A DNA stretch of 64,000 nt from Sphingomonas sp. (GTDB taxonomy: Bacteria > Pseudomonadota > Alphaproteobacteria > Sphingomonadales > Sphingomonadaceae), in NCBI GenBank assembly GCA_017304655.1, contig JAFKLY010000002.1, positions 62,001 through 126,000 on the forward strand. Direction: 5' to 3'. The notes beneath the pieces are model-generated. The model worked only from the letters and a program-made list of their open reading frames with translations. It had not been told where the DNA came from and ran no database searches. Made by a program: the position numbers and the translations under genes. How positions within the stretch are numbered: the stretch's first letter is position 1; each line of letters begins with the position of its first letter. Of this stretch, positions 18,405-26,781 are shown one piece after another.

Positions 18405-19384
18405 GCCTTCGGGCGGACAATCAGGCGGCGCTCAAGGCGCTCGATGCGCCCGCCGACACGATTCGCCTCTATCTGCTCTATGGCCCGGACGAGGCCGGCA
18501 GCGAGGCGCTCGCCGCTCGCTTCGCGAAGGCGATGGGCGCCGGTGCCGAGCGGATCGATCTGGATGGCCCCACGCTGCGTGGTGATCCGGCGCGCCTCTC
18601 GGATGAGGCGGCGGCCATCTCGATGTTCGGGGACAAGCGCTGGATCCGCGTGCAACCGGCTGGCGAGGAGGTGCTGCCCGCCGTCGAGGCGCTGCTTCAG
18701 GCCTCAGCAACCGGCAATCCGGTGGTGCTCATCGCCGGCAATTTGCGCAAGACCAGCAAGCTGCTCACGCTGTGTGACGGTCACAAGGCCGTGGTCGCCA
18801 TCGTCAGCTACGCGCCCGAGGGCCGCAATGCCGAGCAGCTCGCCGTCACCATGGCGCGCGAGGAGGGGCTGGAACTGCCCGGCGATCTGGCTCGCCGGCT
18901 CGTTACCCTGACCAGCGGCGAGCGCGGCCTGCTGGCCCGCGAGATCGAGAAGCTGGCGCTCTATCTGGACGCCACGCCGCAGAGGCCCCATGCCGCCACT
19001 TCCGAGGCGCTGGATGCGCTGGCGGCCGAGGGCGGCGAGCAGCAGCTTTTCAAGGCGGCTGCCATCATCCTCTCAGGCAATATTCGCGCGGCGGAGCATG
19101 AGCTGGCGCGGCTGCGGCAAAGCGGCGGCTCACTCGCCGGTCTGCTGCGCCTCACGCTCCAGCGTGCCGTCGGTCTCGCGCAGGGGCAGGCCGGGCAAGG
19201 CCAGCGCTTCGGCGGACGCGGCGAGGATGATCTGGCGGCGCGCTGGTCCGGCGAGGCTCTGGGTCGCGCCATTCACCGCCTCGCCGAAGCCGAGCGGACC
19301 AGCCGCCTGTCGCACGGTGTCGGCGAAACCGTGCTGGCGCAGGAACTGATCACCGTCGCACGGATGGCGGCGCGCGGGCGCTGA
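18401..19384 (+). CDS. holA: DNA polymerase III subunit delta
   Basis: Delta subunit of the clamp loader; it opens the beta clamp during loading. The 327-residue protein starts at GTG 18401 within the lptE stop. The N-terminal AAA+-like domain has LYLLYGPDEAGSEALAARF in the Walker-A position, without the nucleotide-binding lysine, as normal for delta. LRKTSKLLTL and ALDALAAEGGEQQLFKAAA are typical of the family. It closes the leuS-lptE-holA run. Confidence 0.95.
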   Translation: MSLRADNQAALKALDAPADTIRLYLLYGPDEAGSEALAARFAKAMGAGAERIDLDGPTLRGDPARLSDEAAAISMFGDKRWIRVQPAGEEVLPAVEALLQASATGNPVVLIAGNLRKTSKLLTLCDGHKAVVAIVSYAPEGRNAEQLAVTMAREEGLELPGDLARRLVTLTSGERGLLAREIEKLALYLDATPQRPHAATSEALDALAAEGGEQQLFKAAAIILSGNIRAAEHELARLRQSGGSLAGLLRLTLQRAVGLAQGQAGQGQRFGGRGEDDLAARWSGEALGRAIHRLAEAERTSRLSHGVGETVLAQELITVARMAARGR

Positions 19385-19478
19385 AGCGGGCAGACGGGAT
19401 GACGCATGCCGGCTGAGGACGCTCGGCTTTGCAGGTGAGCATGGCGTGAGAGCCGTCATCGCCCATCGCTTCATCGTC

Positions 19479-19502
19479 ATTCCCGCGCATGCAGGAACCC
19501 AG
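19479..19502. repeat. Short palindromic (REP-like) element
   Basis: ATTCCCGCGCATGCAGGAACCCAGT is an imperfect palindrome resembling one arm of the repeat pair between pheS and pheT (TTCCTGCGAAAGCAGGAACCCAG). Confidence 0.5.
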
Positions 19503-19611
19503 TCACCCTGGCGACGAGAGGCGGGGTCTATGGCGAGATCCTGCCAATCCGGATTGATCTGATTTTCGCGGATGACTGCGGCCGGGGAGCATTCTGCCTC
19601 ATCGCCCGGCC

Positions 19612-19842
19612 CGCGTTTCGCTCTGTCCTACAGCCCGCGCGCCGTGCCATCCTCGCAGGATGACTTGTCTGTCCTTCAAACCCCGATGGTCGGGCGCGGT
19701 GCGGCTGTTTCTTGGTGCGGGGTTGCTGACGGCCCTGGCGCGCAAAGCATGGCGCGCGGGTTGCGCCTTCGCGCCCCTAGGTTCGCGTCGCAAAGAAGCG
19801 GAAGTTCACGCCCCCGTGTCGTGAACTTCGTGAACTTCCAGC
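19612..19842 (+). repeat. Dispersed repeat, copy A (diverged)
   Basis: Contains a conserved 45-bp block at 19795-19839 that differs at one or two positions from copies B and C. It holds an inverted repeat, GAAGTTCACG (19801-19810) and CGTGAACTTC (19820-19829), followed by a further TGAACTTCC. The upstream part (TGTCCTACAGCCCGC near 19624) is a degraded match to the first block of the other copies, and the central block is poorly preserved. It ends 15 bases before the MFS stop. Confidence 0.8.
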
Positions 19843-19854
19843 GACGAGGCTGCC

Positions 19855-21510
19855 CTAGTTGGAGCGCGTCGGGTCGGTCATCGGGTCCGCCAGTTCGCGC
19901 GGGCCGAGCATCCGGCCGAAGGGCAGGAGGCCGGTCTGGCGCTCGATCATCCGGTGGACCACCGGCTCGCCCTCGCCCAGCCGCAGCGTCCGCAGATCGT
20001 CGCTGTTCGGCATGTCGGCCAGGGTGCGGCGCTGGTTGTGGCGCACATAATCGAGCCAGGTCGGCACATGATAGCGCTCGATCCATAGTTGCGGATCGGC
20101 CAGATCGCGCAGCAGGGTCCAGCCGCGCGCGCCATCGCGTCGGCGGATGCGGCGGCGTTCATCCATCGCGGCGAGGAAAGCGGGGACATTCTCCACGGCC
20201 ACGCGATGCTCGATGGTGATGACGATCGGCCCGCTGCGCGGTTCGATGGGGACGGTCGTGTCCGGCTCGCGCCAGCGGTCCTGGGGATCGAGATTGCCGG
20301 CCTCGATCGCGGGCATTGCCAGCCACAGGCCCAGCAGGATGCCGCCCAGCTGCAGGGCGGCGGCGAGATGCAGGGCCCAGACCGGTCCCTGATGTTCGGC
20401 GACGATGCCGAACATCCAGCTGCCGCCCGCCATCGCGCCGAACACCGCCATTTGATAGACGGCGAGCGCGCGCGCCACGACCCAGCGCGGCGAGGACATC
20501 TGCACGCTGACGTTGAAGGTGGAGAGCGCGATCACCCAGCCCCCACCGGCCACGGCCAGCGCCAGGAATGTGATGGGCAGGAACGGGCTGACGCCGATGG
20601 TGGACGCGCCGGCGGCCATGGCGATCGTGGCGACGCGCACCAGCGCTTCGGTCGACAGGCGCTGGCGCAGCCAGCCGCTGGAGAGCGCGCCGCCCACCGC
20701 GCCCAGGCCGAAGCAGCCGAGCAGCAGGCCATAGGTCAGCGCGCCGCCCTGGATCACGTCGCGCGCGACGAGCGGCATCATGGCCGGCACGGCGCTGGCT
20801 GCGAAACCGAAGATCGTCGCGCGGATCATCACGAGGCGAATGGAGGGAGACATGGCGACGTAGCGCAGCCCCGCGCCCATGGCGACGCCGATCCGCTCGC
20901 GCGGCAGCAGGCGCGGCGGCTCTTCCGGGCGCCACCGGGCCAGCACGACCATCAGGCCGACATAGCTCAGCGCATTGACGAGGAAGGCGGCAGCCGCGCC
21001 CGCCATGGCGACGATCGCGCCGCCCACTGCGGGGCCGGCGCTCCGGGCGATGTTGAAGCCCATCGAATTGAGCGCAACCGCGCTCGGCAGCGAGGCACGC
21101 GGAACCATGTCGCCGACCGAGGCCTGCCAGGCTGGCGAGTTGAGCGCGGTGCCGCAGCCGATGAGGAAAGTGAGCGAGAGGAGCAGCCAGGGCGTCATGA
21201 TGCCGGACCAGGCGGCGGCGGCGAGGCCGAGTGAGGCGATGAACATGAAGGTTTGCGCCGCCAGCATCACCTTGCGCTTGTCGAGATTGTCCGCAATCGC
21301 GCCGGCCCAGAGCGAGAGCAGCATGATCGGCAGGCTGGTCGAGGTCTGGACGAGCGCGATCATCTCGGCCGAGGCGCCGAGCGAGGTCATCATCCAGGAT
21401 GCGCCGACCGACTGGATAAGGCCGCCGAAATTGGACGCCATGCTGGCAAGCCAGACGGCGCGAAAAATCGGAACAGCCAGCGGCGAAGGAGCGGGGGCAG
21501 TGTCGCTCAT
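19855..21510 (-). CDS. MFS exporter of the EntS-like MFS_3 family
   Basis: A 551-residue transporter with about 12 membrane helices in the first 410 residues and the MFS loop signature (AGAIADNLDKRKVMLAAQ) between helices 2 and 3. A soluble C-terminal part of about 120 residues (VITIEHRVAVENVPAFLAAMDERRRI) resembles an antibiotic-biosynthesis-monooxygenase fold and is usual for the longer members of this family. Relatives export siderophores or drugs; the substrate here is unknown. The ATG at 21510 is chosen because the hydrophobic domain follows directly. Confidence 0.85.
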   Translation of the reverse strand: MSDTAPAPSPLAVPIFRAVWLASMASNFGGLIQSVGASWMMTSLGASAEMIALVQTSTSLPIMLLSLWAGAIADNLDKRKVMLAAQTFMFIASLGLAAAAWSGIMTPWLLLSLTFLIGCGTALNSPAWQASVGDMVPRASLPSAVALNSMGFNIARSAGPAVGGAIVAMAGAAAAFLVNALSYVGLMVVLARWRPEEPPRLLPRERIGVAMGAGLRYVAMSPSIRLVMIRATIFGFAASAVPAMMPLVARDVIQGGALTYGLLLGCFGLGAVGGALSSGWLRQRLSTEALVRVATIAMAAGASTIGVSPFLPITFLALAVAGGGWVIALSTFNVSVQMSSPRWVVARALAVYQMAVFGAMAGGSWMFGIVAEHQGPVWALHLAAALQLGGILLGLWLAMPAIEAGNLDPQDRWREPDTTVPIEPRSGPIVITIEHRVAVENVPAFLAAMDERRRIRRRDGARGWTLLRDLADPQLWIERYHVPTWLDYVRHNQRRTLADMPNSDDLRTLRLGEGEPVVHRMIERQTGLLPFGRMLGPRELADPMTDPTRSN

Positions 21511-21582
21511 CTGGGCTCTATGCACGAAAACGCGGCAAAGGTGCGCGCTTTCTTTGCGGCGTTTTTGCGCTTCGTCGCGGGT

Positions 21583-22002
21583 TCAGGCGATAGACAGCAG
21601 CCGCAGGAAATCGCCGCGTTTGTCCAGCAGATCGGCCAGCGTGTAGCCATCCAGCACGGCGAGAAAGGCTCTGAGCGCCTCGTCGAGCGCACCAGTGAGA
21701 CCGCAGGCGGGCGCGATCACGCAATCGCCGCAGCCGACCAGATCGAAATCATCCTCCGTGTGGCGGATGAGCGCGCCGACATTGATCTCGCTTGCCGGTC
21801 GCGCCAGCCGCACGCCCCCGGCGCGCCCGCGCACACTCTCCAGATAGCCGGCGTTCACCAGATCGTTGACGACCTTCATCAGATGGTTTTGCGAGATGGC
21901 ATAGGCCCGCGCGATCTCCGCAATCGGGCAGAGCCGCTCGGGCCGCGCGCCCAGATAGAGCAGCACGCGCATCGCATAATCGGTGTAGCGCGTCAGGCGC
22001 AT
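21583..22002 (-). CDS. nsrR: NsrR-type Rrf2-family nitric oxide-sensing repressor
   Basis: A 139-residue Rrf2 regulator with an N-terminal winged helix (MRLTRYTDYAMRVLLYL, QNHLMKVVNDLV) and three cysteines spaced as in NsrR: Cys91, Cys94 and Cys100 (CGDCVIAPAC), which bind an Fe-S cluster destroyed by nitric oxide. NsrR then releases its operators. The start ATG 22002 gives the canonical N-terminus. It is divergent from a globin/alternative oxidase operon, and two NsrR-like operators fill the 90-base gap. Confidence 0.88.
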   Translation of the reverse strand: MRLTRYTDYAMRVLLYLGARPERLCPIAEIARAYAISQNHLMKVVNDLVNAGYLESVRGRAGGVRLARPASEINVGALIRHTEDDFDLVGCGDCVIAPACGLTGALDEALRAFLAVLDGYTLADLLDKRGDFLRLLSIA

Positions 22003-22017
22003 CGGTACGGCCTCCAA

Positions 22018-22040
22018 TAGATGTATTTTATTTGCATGTT
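22018..22040. promoter_or_regulatory. NsrR-like operator, site 1
   Basis: Left half TAGATGTATTT (22018-22028) and right half read on the minus strand AACATGCAAAT (22030-22040), one base apart. This is the 11-1-11 layout of the NsrR consensus (AAGATGCATTT-N-AAATGCATCTT) with a few mismatches. Confidence 0.6.
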
Positions 22041-22054
22041 TAAGCGTGTCCGTA

Positions 22055-22077
22055 TAGATGCATTCGTGATACATGAT
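22055..22077. promoter_or_regulatory. NsrR-like operator, site 2
   Basis: Left half TAGATGCATTC (22055-22065) is close to the NsrR half-site; the right half (22067-22077) is weaker. It uses the same 11-1-11 spacing and ends 16 bases before the globin start. Confidence 0.55.
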
Positions 22078-22092
22078 TTCGGAGTCGCGACG

Positions 22093-22536
22093 ATGAGCGG
22101 ACTGAGTCTGGATGAAGCGGGGCTGGCGACTCTGGTCGAGGCATTCTACGCCCGCGTTCGCGCCGACGCGCAGCTCGGCCCGATTTTCAATGATGCGATT
22201 GGTGACTGGCCCGAGCATCTGGAGAAGCTCGCCGCCTTCTGGTCTTCCGTCATGCTCACCAGCGGCCGCTACAAAGGGCAGCCGGTGCCGGCCCATGTGA
22301 AGCACAAGAGCCGCATCACCCCGGCCTTATTCGATCGCTGGCTGGCACTCTGGGCTGAGACGACCAACGCGCTGATGGCGCCGCCCGCAGCCGCCGCGCT
22401 GCAGGATCGCGCTCGCCGGATCGCCCAGAGCCTGCAACTCGCCCTGTTCTTCCGGCTGGACGATCAGCCGGTGCCCCGACCCGCCCCGCACTCTTCCGGC
22501 GCGACGGACCATCCTCTCAGGAGTGTCCAGCCATGA
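22093..22536 (+). CDS. Group III truncated haemoglobin
   Basis: A 147-residue globin of the trHb3 type: LVEAFYARVRAD, LGPIFNDAI and WPEHLEKLAAFWSSVMLTSGRYKGQP match the family, with His68/His71 (VPAHVKHK) as candidates for the proximal haem ligand. Such globins bind or detoxify nitric oxide and oxygen. First gene of a coupled operon behind NsrR-like operators; its stop overlaps the oxidase start (ATGA). The ATG at 22093 fits the family N-terminus. Confidence 0.88.
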   Translation: MSGLSLDEAGLATLVEAFYARVRADAQLGPIFNDAIGDWPEHLEKLAAFWSSVMLTSGRYKGQPVPAHVKHKSRITPALFDRWLALWAETTNALMAPPAAAALQDRARRIAQSLQLALFFRLDDQPVPRPAPHSSGATDHPLRSVQP

Positions 22537-23219
22537 CTGATATCCCGTTTGTGGACCTGAGCGTCCATCACCAGCCACGCGATCTGCGCGACCGGTTTGC
22601 GCTCGGCATCACCAAGCTGCTGCGTCTGTGTGCCGATACCTTCTTCGCCAGGCGCTACGGCCATCGGGCCATCGTGCTGGAGACGGTCGCGGCCGTGCCG
22701 GGCATGGTCGGTGCCACGCTCACGCATCTGCGCTGCCTGCGCCGGATGTCAGATGATCGGGGCTGGATTCGCACGCTCATGGAGGAAGCCGAAAATGAGC
22801 GGATGCACCTCATGACCTTCATCCAGGTGGCCCAGCCCACGCTGTTTGAGCGGATGGTGATCCTGGGTGTGCAATGGGTGTTCTATCTGGCGTTCTTCGC
22901 GCTCTACCTGCTCAGCCCGCGCACGGCGCATCGGCTGGTCGGCTATTTCGAGGAGGAAGCGGTGATCAGCTACACCCTCTACCTCAGGGAAATTGACGAG
23001 GGCCGCAGTGCGAATCCGCCGGCGCCCGCGCTCGCGCGCCATTACTGGCACTTGCCGGAGGATGCGACGCTGCGGGATGTCGTGCTGGTCGTGCGCGCGG
23101 ATGAAGCGCACCACCGCGACGTCAATCACGGTTTTGCCGGCGAACTGGCCGGCCTGTCCCCCGCCGTGGCGCCGGCGCCTTATCCCACCCATGCGCAAGA
23201 CATCCGGATCGCGGCCTGA
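22533..23219 (+). CDS. aox: Alternative oxidase (di-iron ubiquinol oxidase)
   Basis: Oxidises ubiquinol and reduces oxygen to water without pumping protons, and resists cyanide and nitric oxide. The 228-residue protein has the full set of AOX iron-binding motifs: LETVAAVPGM (Glu50), ENERMHLM (Glu89, His92), FEEEAVISYT (about Glu141) and RADEAHHRDVNH (Glu191, His194). Two hydrophobic helices (about 107-130) anchor it to the membrane. Alternative oxidase is rare in bacteria but known in sphingomonads (Novosphingobium) and in Vibrio fischeri, where NsrR controls it. Here it lies between the globin and a DUF1971 gene, overlapping both. Confidence 0.95.
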   Translation: MTDIPFVDLSVHHQPRDLRDRFALGITKLLRLCADTFFARRYGHRAIVLETVAAVPGMVGATLTHLRCLRRMSDDRGWIRTLMEEAENERMHLMTFIQVAQPTLFERMVILGVQWVFYLAFFALYLLSPRTAHRLVGYFEEEAVISYTLYLREIDEGRSANPPAPALARHYWHLPEDATLRDVVLVVRADEAHHRDVNHGFAGELAGLSPAVAPAPYPTHAQDIRIAA

Positions 23220-23491
23220 TGGCGCCGCAACCCTACCGCTCGACGCCGGTCTTCGATGAGGAGTCGCTGCCCGTCGCCCTGCGCGCCCGGCATTCCACGA
23301 AGGCGGGCGTGTGGGGCGTCATCAGGCTCATCGAAGGACGGCTACGCCTGACGCTGCTCGAGCCGGAGGAGGAGCATATGCTCGATCCCATGCGGCCCGG
23401 CCTCATCACGCCGCAGCGGCCGCACTTCGTGACCGCGCTCGGGCCGATGCGGATGCAGGTGGACTTCTACGATGAACAACCTGCAGCCTGA
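23219..23491 (+). CDS. DUF1971 (YeaR/TehB-N-like) small protein
   Basis: A 90-residue cupin-like protein with LPVALRARHSTKAGVWGVI, LLEPEEEHMLDP and a PHFVTALGPMRMQVDFY C-terminus, matching DUF1971. E. coli YeaR is of this family and is controlled by NsrR and nitrate, which agrees with its place here. Its first base is the last base of the oxidase stop (TGATG). Function unknown; a small-molecule-binding role in nitrosative stress is inferred. Confidence 0.85.
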   Translation: MAPQPYRSTPVFDEESLPVALRARHSTKAGVWGVIRLIEGRLRLTLLEPEEEHMLDPMRPGLITPQRPHFVTALGPMRMQVDFYDEQPAA

Positions 23492-23497
23492 ACGGCC

Positions 23498-24295
23498 TCA
23501 GGGCTTGCCGCCCGTGCCTTCCTCGGTCTTCTGATACTCGACCGCCAGCGACGGGTCGCAATCATAAGGGAAGACATACTGGCCCGGCTTCTTGTCCCAG
23601 CGGATGAAACGCGCGCCGCGATTGTCGAGCACTTCAGGGTCCTCAAACCACTGGATAGCGATCAGCGACTTGCCGTCCGCGCTCAGCTTGTAGCGCTCGA
23701 TCATGTGGATCTTGTCGCTATGGTCGAGACCGTTGTTGGTGATGGTTGCGGGCACGAAATGCGTGGTGTCGATGACCAGCTCGTCGCCTTCCCAATGGCC
23801 GACCGAATGACCGGTCTTGCTATGCGGCGCATCGGCCGGGGGATGCGCGCGCCCGTCCATGAAGATCAGCCGTACCTGATCGAAATACTCATATTTGAAA
23901 ACGATGAGCTGCGGCGTCTGGTAGATCTCGAAGGGGAACGGCCCCTGCATCGCATAGACGGTGGATGGCGAGGCGCACACGCGGGTGAGCGTCATCTCGT
24001 CCTCGGGCTTCCAGGTCTTCGCCTTGGCGAGCGCCTCGGGCTTGAGTTTCAGCGCACCATAGTCGCCGCTGCCGAATTCCTTCACGCCGGTGTCGTCGAC
24101 TACGACGGTGTTCGGCGGCAGCTTAGCGACCAGGTCTGGCTGGTCCGCGCGCGGCGGAGGGCCGAGGTTCCAGAAGCCCGAGAAATCGGGATGCTTTTCA
24201 GCATGCGCCTGCGTCCGCGCCGGGGCGGCGCTGATGAGCAGGCAGGGGACGAGAGCCGCGGCAGCCAGCCGCGCGAGGGAGGCCGAGCGCATCAT
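23498..24295 (-). CDS. Exported protein of unknown function (DFSGFW type)
   Basis: A 265-residue secreted or periplasmic protein: signal peptide (residues 1-26, ending APART), then the HPDFSGFWNLGPPP motif, a central FPFEIYQTPQLIVFKYEYFDQVRLIFMDGR segment and a GHSVGHWEGDELVIDTTHF stretch, which together mark a family common in sphingomonads and found beside DUF6152 genes. I know no biochemical function. It begins at the ATG at 24295, five bases after the DUF6152 stop, so the two form an operon. Confidence 0.75.
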   Translation of the reverse strand: MMRSASLARLAAAALVPCLLISAAPARTQAHAEKHPDFSGFWNLGPPPRADQPDLVAKLPPNTVVVDDTGVKEFGSGDYGALKLKPEALAKAKTWKPEDEMTLTRVCASPSTVYAMQGPFPFEIYQTPQLIVFKYEYFDQVRLIFMDGRAHPPADAPHSKTGHSVGHWEGDELVIDTTHFVPATITNNGLDHSDKIHMIERYKLSADGKSLIAIQWFEDPEVLDNRGARFIRWDKKPGQYVFPYDCDPSLAVEYQKTEEGTGGKP

Positions 24296-24299
24296 CGCG

Positions 24300-24695
24300 T
24301 CAGCTGTCCGTCTGACCGAACGGAGAGAGGCCGATGCGCTTGCCGTTCGCATCAAAGGCTTGCCGCAGGCGCAGATACGGCTTGCCGTCCCGCGCAACCC
24401 AGCCCTCGATCGTCACCGTCTGGCCGGGCTTCACGCTGTCGCGCGCCCAGCCGCGCCGCATCAGCACGACCGGTGCGTTGGTTTCCGCGCGCCATTCCTG
24501 CACCTTGCCGTCGGGGCCGGTGACGTCCAGCGCGATGGTCCCGTGCGGATTGGTGAAGCGGAAGCTGGTCACCTTGCCGGTGACCTTGATGATCTTGTTC
24601 TCGTCAAAGAATGCCGCAAAGCTGTGATGCGCCTGCGCGCCGGCGGCGCAAAGCGCCATGAGGCTAAGCCCAACCCGGAACAAACGTGTCGACAT
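24300..24695 (-). CDS. DUF6152 exported protein
   Basis: A 131-residue protein with a signal peptide (residues 1-22, ending GAQA), then HHSFAAFFDENKIIKVTGKVTSFRFTNPHG, the DUF6152 hallmark. The fold looks like a small OB-type beta barrel with a repeated GxV pattern. AGGAGG lies upstream of the ATG at 24695. Paired with the DFSGFW-type gene downstream; function unknown. Confidence 0.85.
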   Translation of the reverse strand: MSTRLFRVGLSLMALCAAGAQAHHSFAAFFDENKIIKVTGKVTSFRFTNPHGTIALDVTGPDGKVQEWRAETNAPVVLMRRGWARDSVKPGQTVTIEGWVARDGKPYLRLRQAFDANGKRIGLSPFGQTDS

Positions 24696-24755
24696 GCCTT
24701 CTCATCCTCCTCCCGTTGGGCCGACGCTATGTGATCGGATCGTTGTGTTTTGGCA

Positions 24756-26126
24756 TTATTTTTGGTTTCGGGCCAGCCCGTAATTGGGCCGGATCACGCC
24801 GACATCGCCTTCGATGTGCAGAGACGTGCCGAAAGGGCGGGAGAGCGCTTGCAGCCGGTTCAAAATAGCCGTCGCGGCCGCGCCCGTCGCCCGGTGCGGC
24901 AGACCGCCGCCCGGCCCCGCATCCGGGTCGATCCGGGCGGGATACAGCCGGATTTCGGCCAGCGTCCCGTTCCGGTAGAGCAGGCGTGGCACGACCGTTT
25001 CATACCAGCCCTCGGGCAGGGTGATCGTCTGGCCGCCCGGTGCTGTGTAGCTGCGGCGCCCGCCGAAATCGAAGATCAGGCTGCCGAGACTGTAGAAGAT
25101 CGGCTTGCCCTTGTAGAGTTCGATGCCGCCCAGCGAGTGCGGCCCGGTGCGCACAGCCATGTCCGCTCCCGCGTCGATCGCGCCGTGCATCAGGCGCGGC
25201 ACATAGTCTGCCGGCACCGGATTGTCGGCATCGGGCGCTTCATTGGCCCGGTGGAGGATCAACGGCTCGAAGTCGCCGGGCGCCATGGCGTCGCGCGTGC
25301 CGTCCGTCTCATGCGCATGGACAGCGAAGAGGCGCAGCGTGCCCGCCGGCTGGTCGGTGCGCAGCGCAGTCTTCACGCGCTCCAGGTCTTCCGGCTTCAT
25401 CTCCCAGCGGCGACCGGGCGCCTCGGCGCGGCGGAAGATCTGGTCGCCCAGCCGCACGTCGCGACCGTCCGCTCCTGCGGCCCGTGCCAGTGGCCCGGCG
25501 ATGGCGCGCAGCGTGTCGAGCTGTTCGCCCGTCGCCATGCCGACCTGCTGCACCTGGATGGCACAGATGCCCGGCCCGGCTCGTGAGGTCTGGCCGCGCC
25601 GCTGCACGGGCGCGACCGGGCGCGACATCGGGGGGAAGGTGGTGGCGGCGCTGACCAGCACGACGGTGCCGCGCGCAGCCGGGGCACAGGCCGCCTGTGG
25701 ATCGGCGCCGGCGCCAGCCTGAACGATATCGGCCTCGGCCAGCGTCGCCAGCGTCGCAATAAGGCCATGCGTGCCCCAATCGGTGCCGTGATTGTTGGCC
25801 TTGGAGACGAGATTGATGCCGTGGGCGCGCAATTGCCGGGCAACGACGGCGGGCGAAAGCGGATAGCCGCCGCCATTCTCAGCGGCCGGAAAACCGGCAA
25901 AGCCCGCCAGATCGAATATGGCACCTTCCTGATTGGCGAAGCCGACATCGGCCTCGCGGAAGAGCGCCATGACGGCATCGAAGCCGGGATCGGCCGGCCC
26001 GTCGAGCGAGCGATAGGGGCCGATCATGTCGCCGCCCAGCGTCACGACGATGTCTTTGGCTTGCCCGCCGCTCGCGAGCATGGCGGTCAGTACGAGGGCG
26101 GCGGAACGCAGGCGCTTACGGAGCAT
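24756..26126 (-). CDS. CapA-family metallophosphatase-like protein
   Basis: A 456-residue protein with a signal peptide (residues 1-23, ending GQAK) and a CapA/PgsA-type metallophosphoesterase domain: VTLGGDMIG at the start, [30 protein letters not shown] and [23 protein letters not shown]. Family members take part in poly-gamma-glutamate capsule formation, but most alphaproteobacterial relatives have no capB/capC beside them, and none is here. Probably a periplasmic hydrolase of unknown substrate. It is divergent from msrB. Confidence 0.85.
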   Translation of the reverse strand: MLRKRLRSAALVLTAMLASGGQAKDIVVTLGGDMIGPYRSLDGPADPGFDAVMALFREADVGFANQEGAIFDLAGFAGFPAAENGGGYPLSPAVVARQLRAHGINLVSKANNHGTDWGTHGLIATLATLAEADIVQAGAGADPQAACAPAARGTVVLVSAATTFPPMSRPVAPVQRRGQTSRAGPGICAIQVQQVGMATGEQLDTLRAIAGPLARAAGADGRDVRLGDQIFRRAEAPGRRWEMKPEDLERVKTALRTDQPAGTLRLFAVHAHETDGTRDAMAPGDFEPLILHRANEAPDADNPVPADYVPRLMHGAIDAGADMAVRTGPHSLGGIELYKGKPIFYSLGSLIFDFGGRRSYTAPGGQTITLPEGWYETVVPRLLYRNGTLAEIRLYPARIDPDAGPGGGLPHRATGAAATAILNRLQALSRPFGTSLHIEGDVGVIRPNYGLARNQK

Positions 26127-26278
26127 CGGCGCGGGGCATCCTTTTCGGCGAGTGGAACGGGCGGAACGCCGGGGACAAGGCTGCCCCGGCGCGACGGGAA
26201 AGGCAATGCCGACGGCCAGCCGAAAGGCGACATGCGTCAGACGTTGACGGCTTCGGTTGCAGCACCGATATTCCGGCC

Positions 26279-26677
26279 ATGGACAAAATGGACCTGAGCG
26301 ATGCGGAATGGCGCGAGCGCCTGACGCCCGAGCAATATCATGTGCTGCGCGAGCATGGCACCGAGCGTGCCTTTACGGGCCGCTACAATGCCTTCAAGGG
26401 CACCGGCCTGTATCATTGCGCCGGCTGTGGCCTCCCCCTGTTCGAGAGCGATCATAAATATGACAGTGGATCGGGCTGGCCGAGTTTCACGGCGCCGGTC
26501 GAGGAAGAGGTCGTCACCGAGGTGACGGACAGCTCGCACGGGATGCGGCGTGTCGAAGTGCGCTGCGCACGGTGCGATGGGCATCTGGGGCATGTCTTCC
26601 CGGATGGTCCGGGGCCGACGGGCTTGCGCTATTGTATGAACAGCGCGGCGCTCGACTTCGAGCCCAAGGCCGATTAA
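26279..26677 (+). CDS. msrB: Peptide-methionine (R)-S-oxide reductase
   Basis: Reduces the R epimer of methionine sulfoxide in proteins. The 132-residue protein has the zinc site Cys47, Cys50, Cys96 and Cys99, the core SGSGWPSF, and the catalytic Cys119 in RYCMNS. The ATG at 26279 starts the standard MsrB N-terminus ([29 protein letters not shown]). It precedes the PBP1A gene by 104 bases. Confidence 0.97.
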   Translation: MDKMDLSDAEWRERLTPEQYHVLREHGTERAFTGRYNAFKGTGLYHCAGCGLPLFESDHKYDSGSGWPSFTAPVEEEVVTEVTDSSHGMRRVEVRCARCDGHLGHVFPDGPGPTGLRYCMNSAALDFEPKAD

Positions 26678-26718
26678 CGGCCCGCCTCGATTAACCATTC
26701 AGCGCTTGTAAAGGCGCG

Positions 26719-26735
26719 AGACGCTTGTAGCGTCT
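26719..26735. promoter_or_regulatory. Small inverted repeat before the PBP1A gene
   Basis: AGACGC (26719-26724) and GCGTCT (26730-26735) flank TTGTA; GCTTGTA also occurs 20 bases upstream. It could be an operator or a hairpin in the leader; evidence is weak. Confidence 0.25.
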
Positions 26736-26781
26736 TGCGTGAGACGGGCGCTCTTCACGGCGTAGCGGAACAGGGCGAGGC

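Larger units (their letters stand above)
19385..19854. other. 470-base tail-to-tail gap holding repeats
   Basis: The holA and MFS stops face each other here. The gap contains a short palindromic element near 19479-19502 and copy A of the dispersed repeat. The open frames across it have no coding character. Confidence 0.6.

Noticed and set aside
15346..18420. A minus-strand open frame of about 1,000 codons opposite leuS and lptE
   Set aside because: It is a shadow of the high GC content; the product is Arg/His-rich with no motif, and leuS on the other strand is certain.
19572..20219. Plus-strand frame of 215 codons over repeat copy A and the MFS 3' end
   Set aside because: Low-complexity Ser/Arg/Gly-rich product antisense to the MFS gene.
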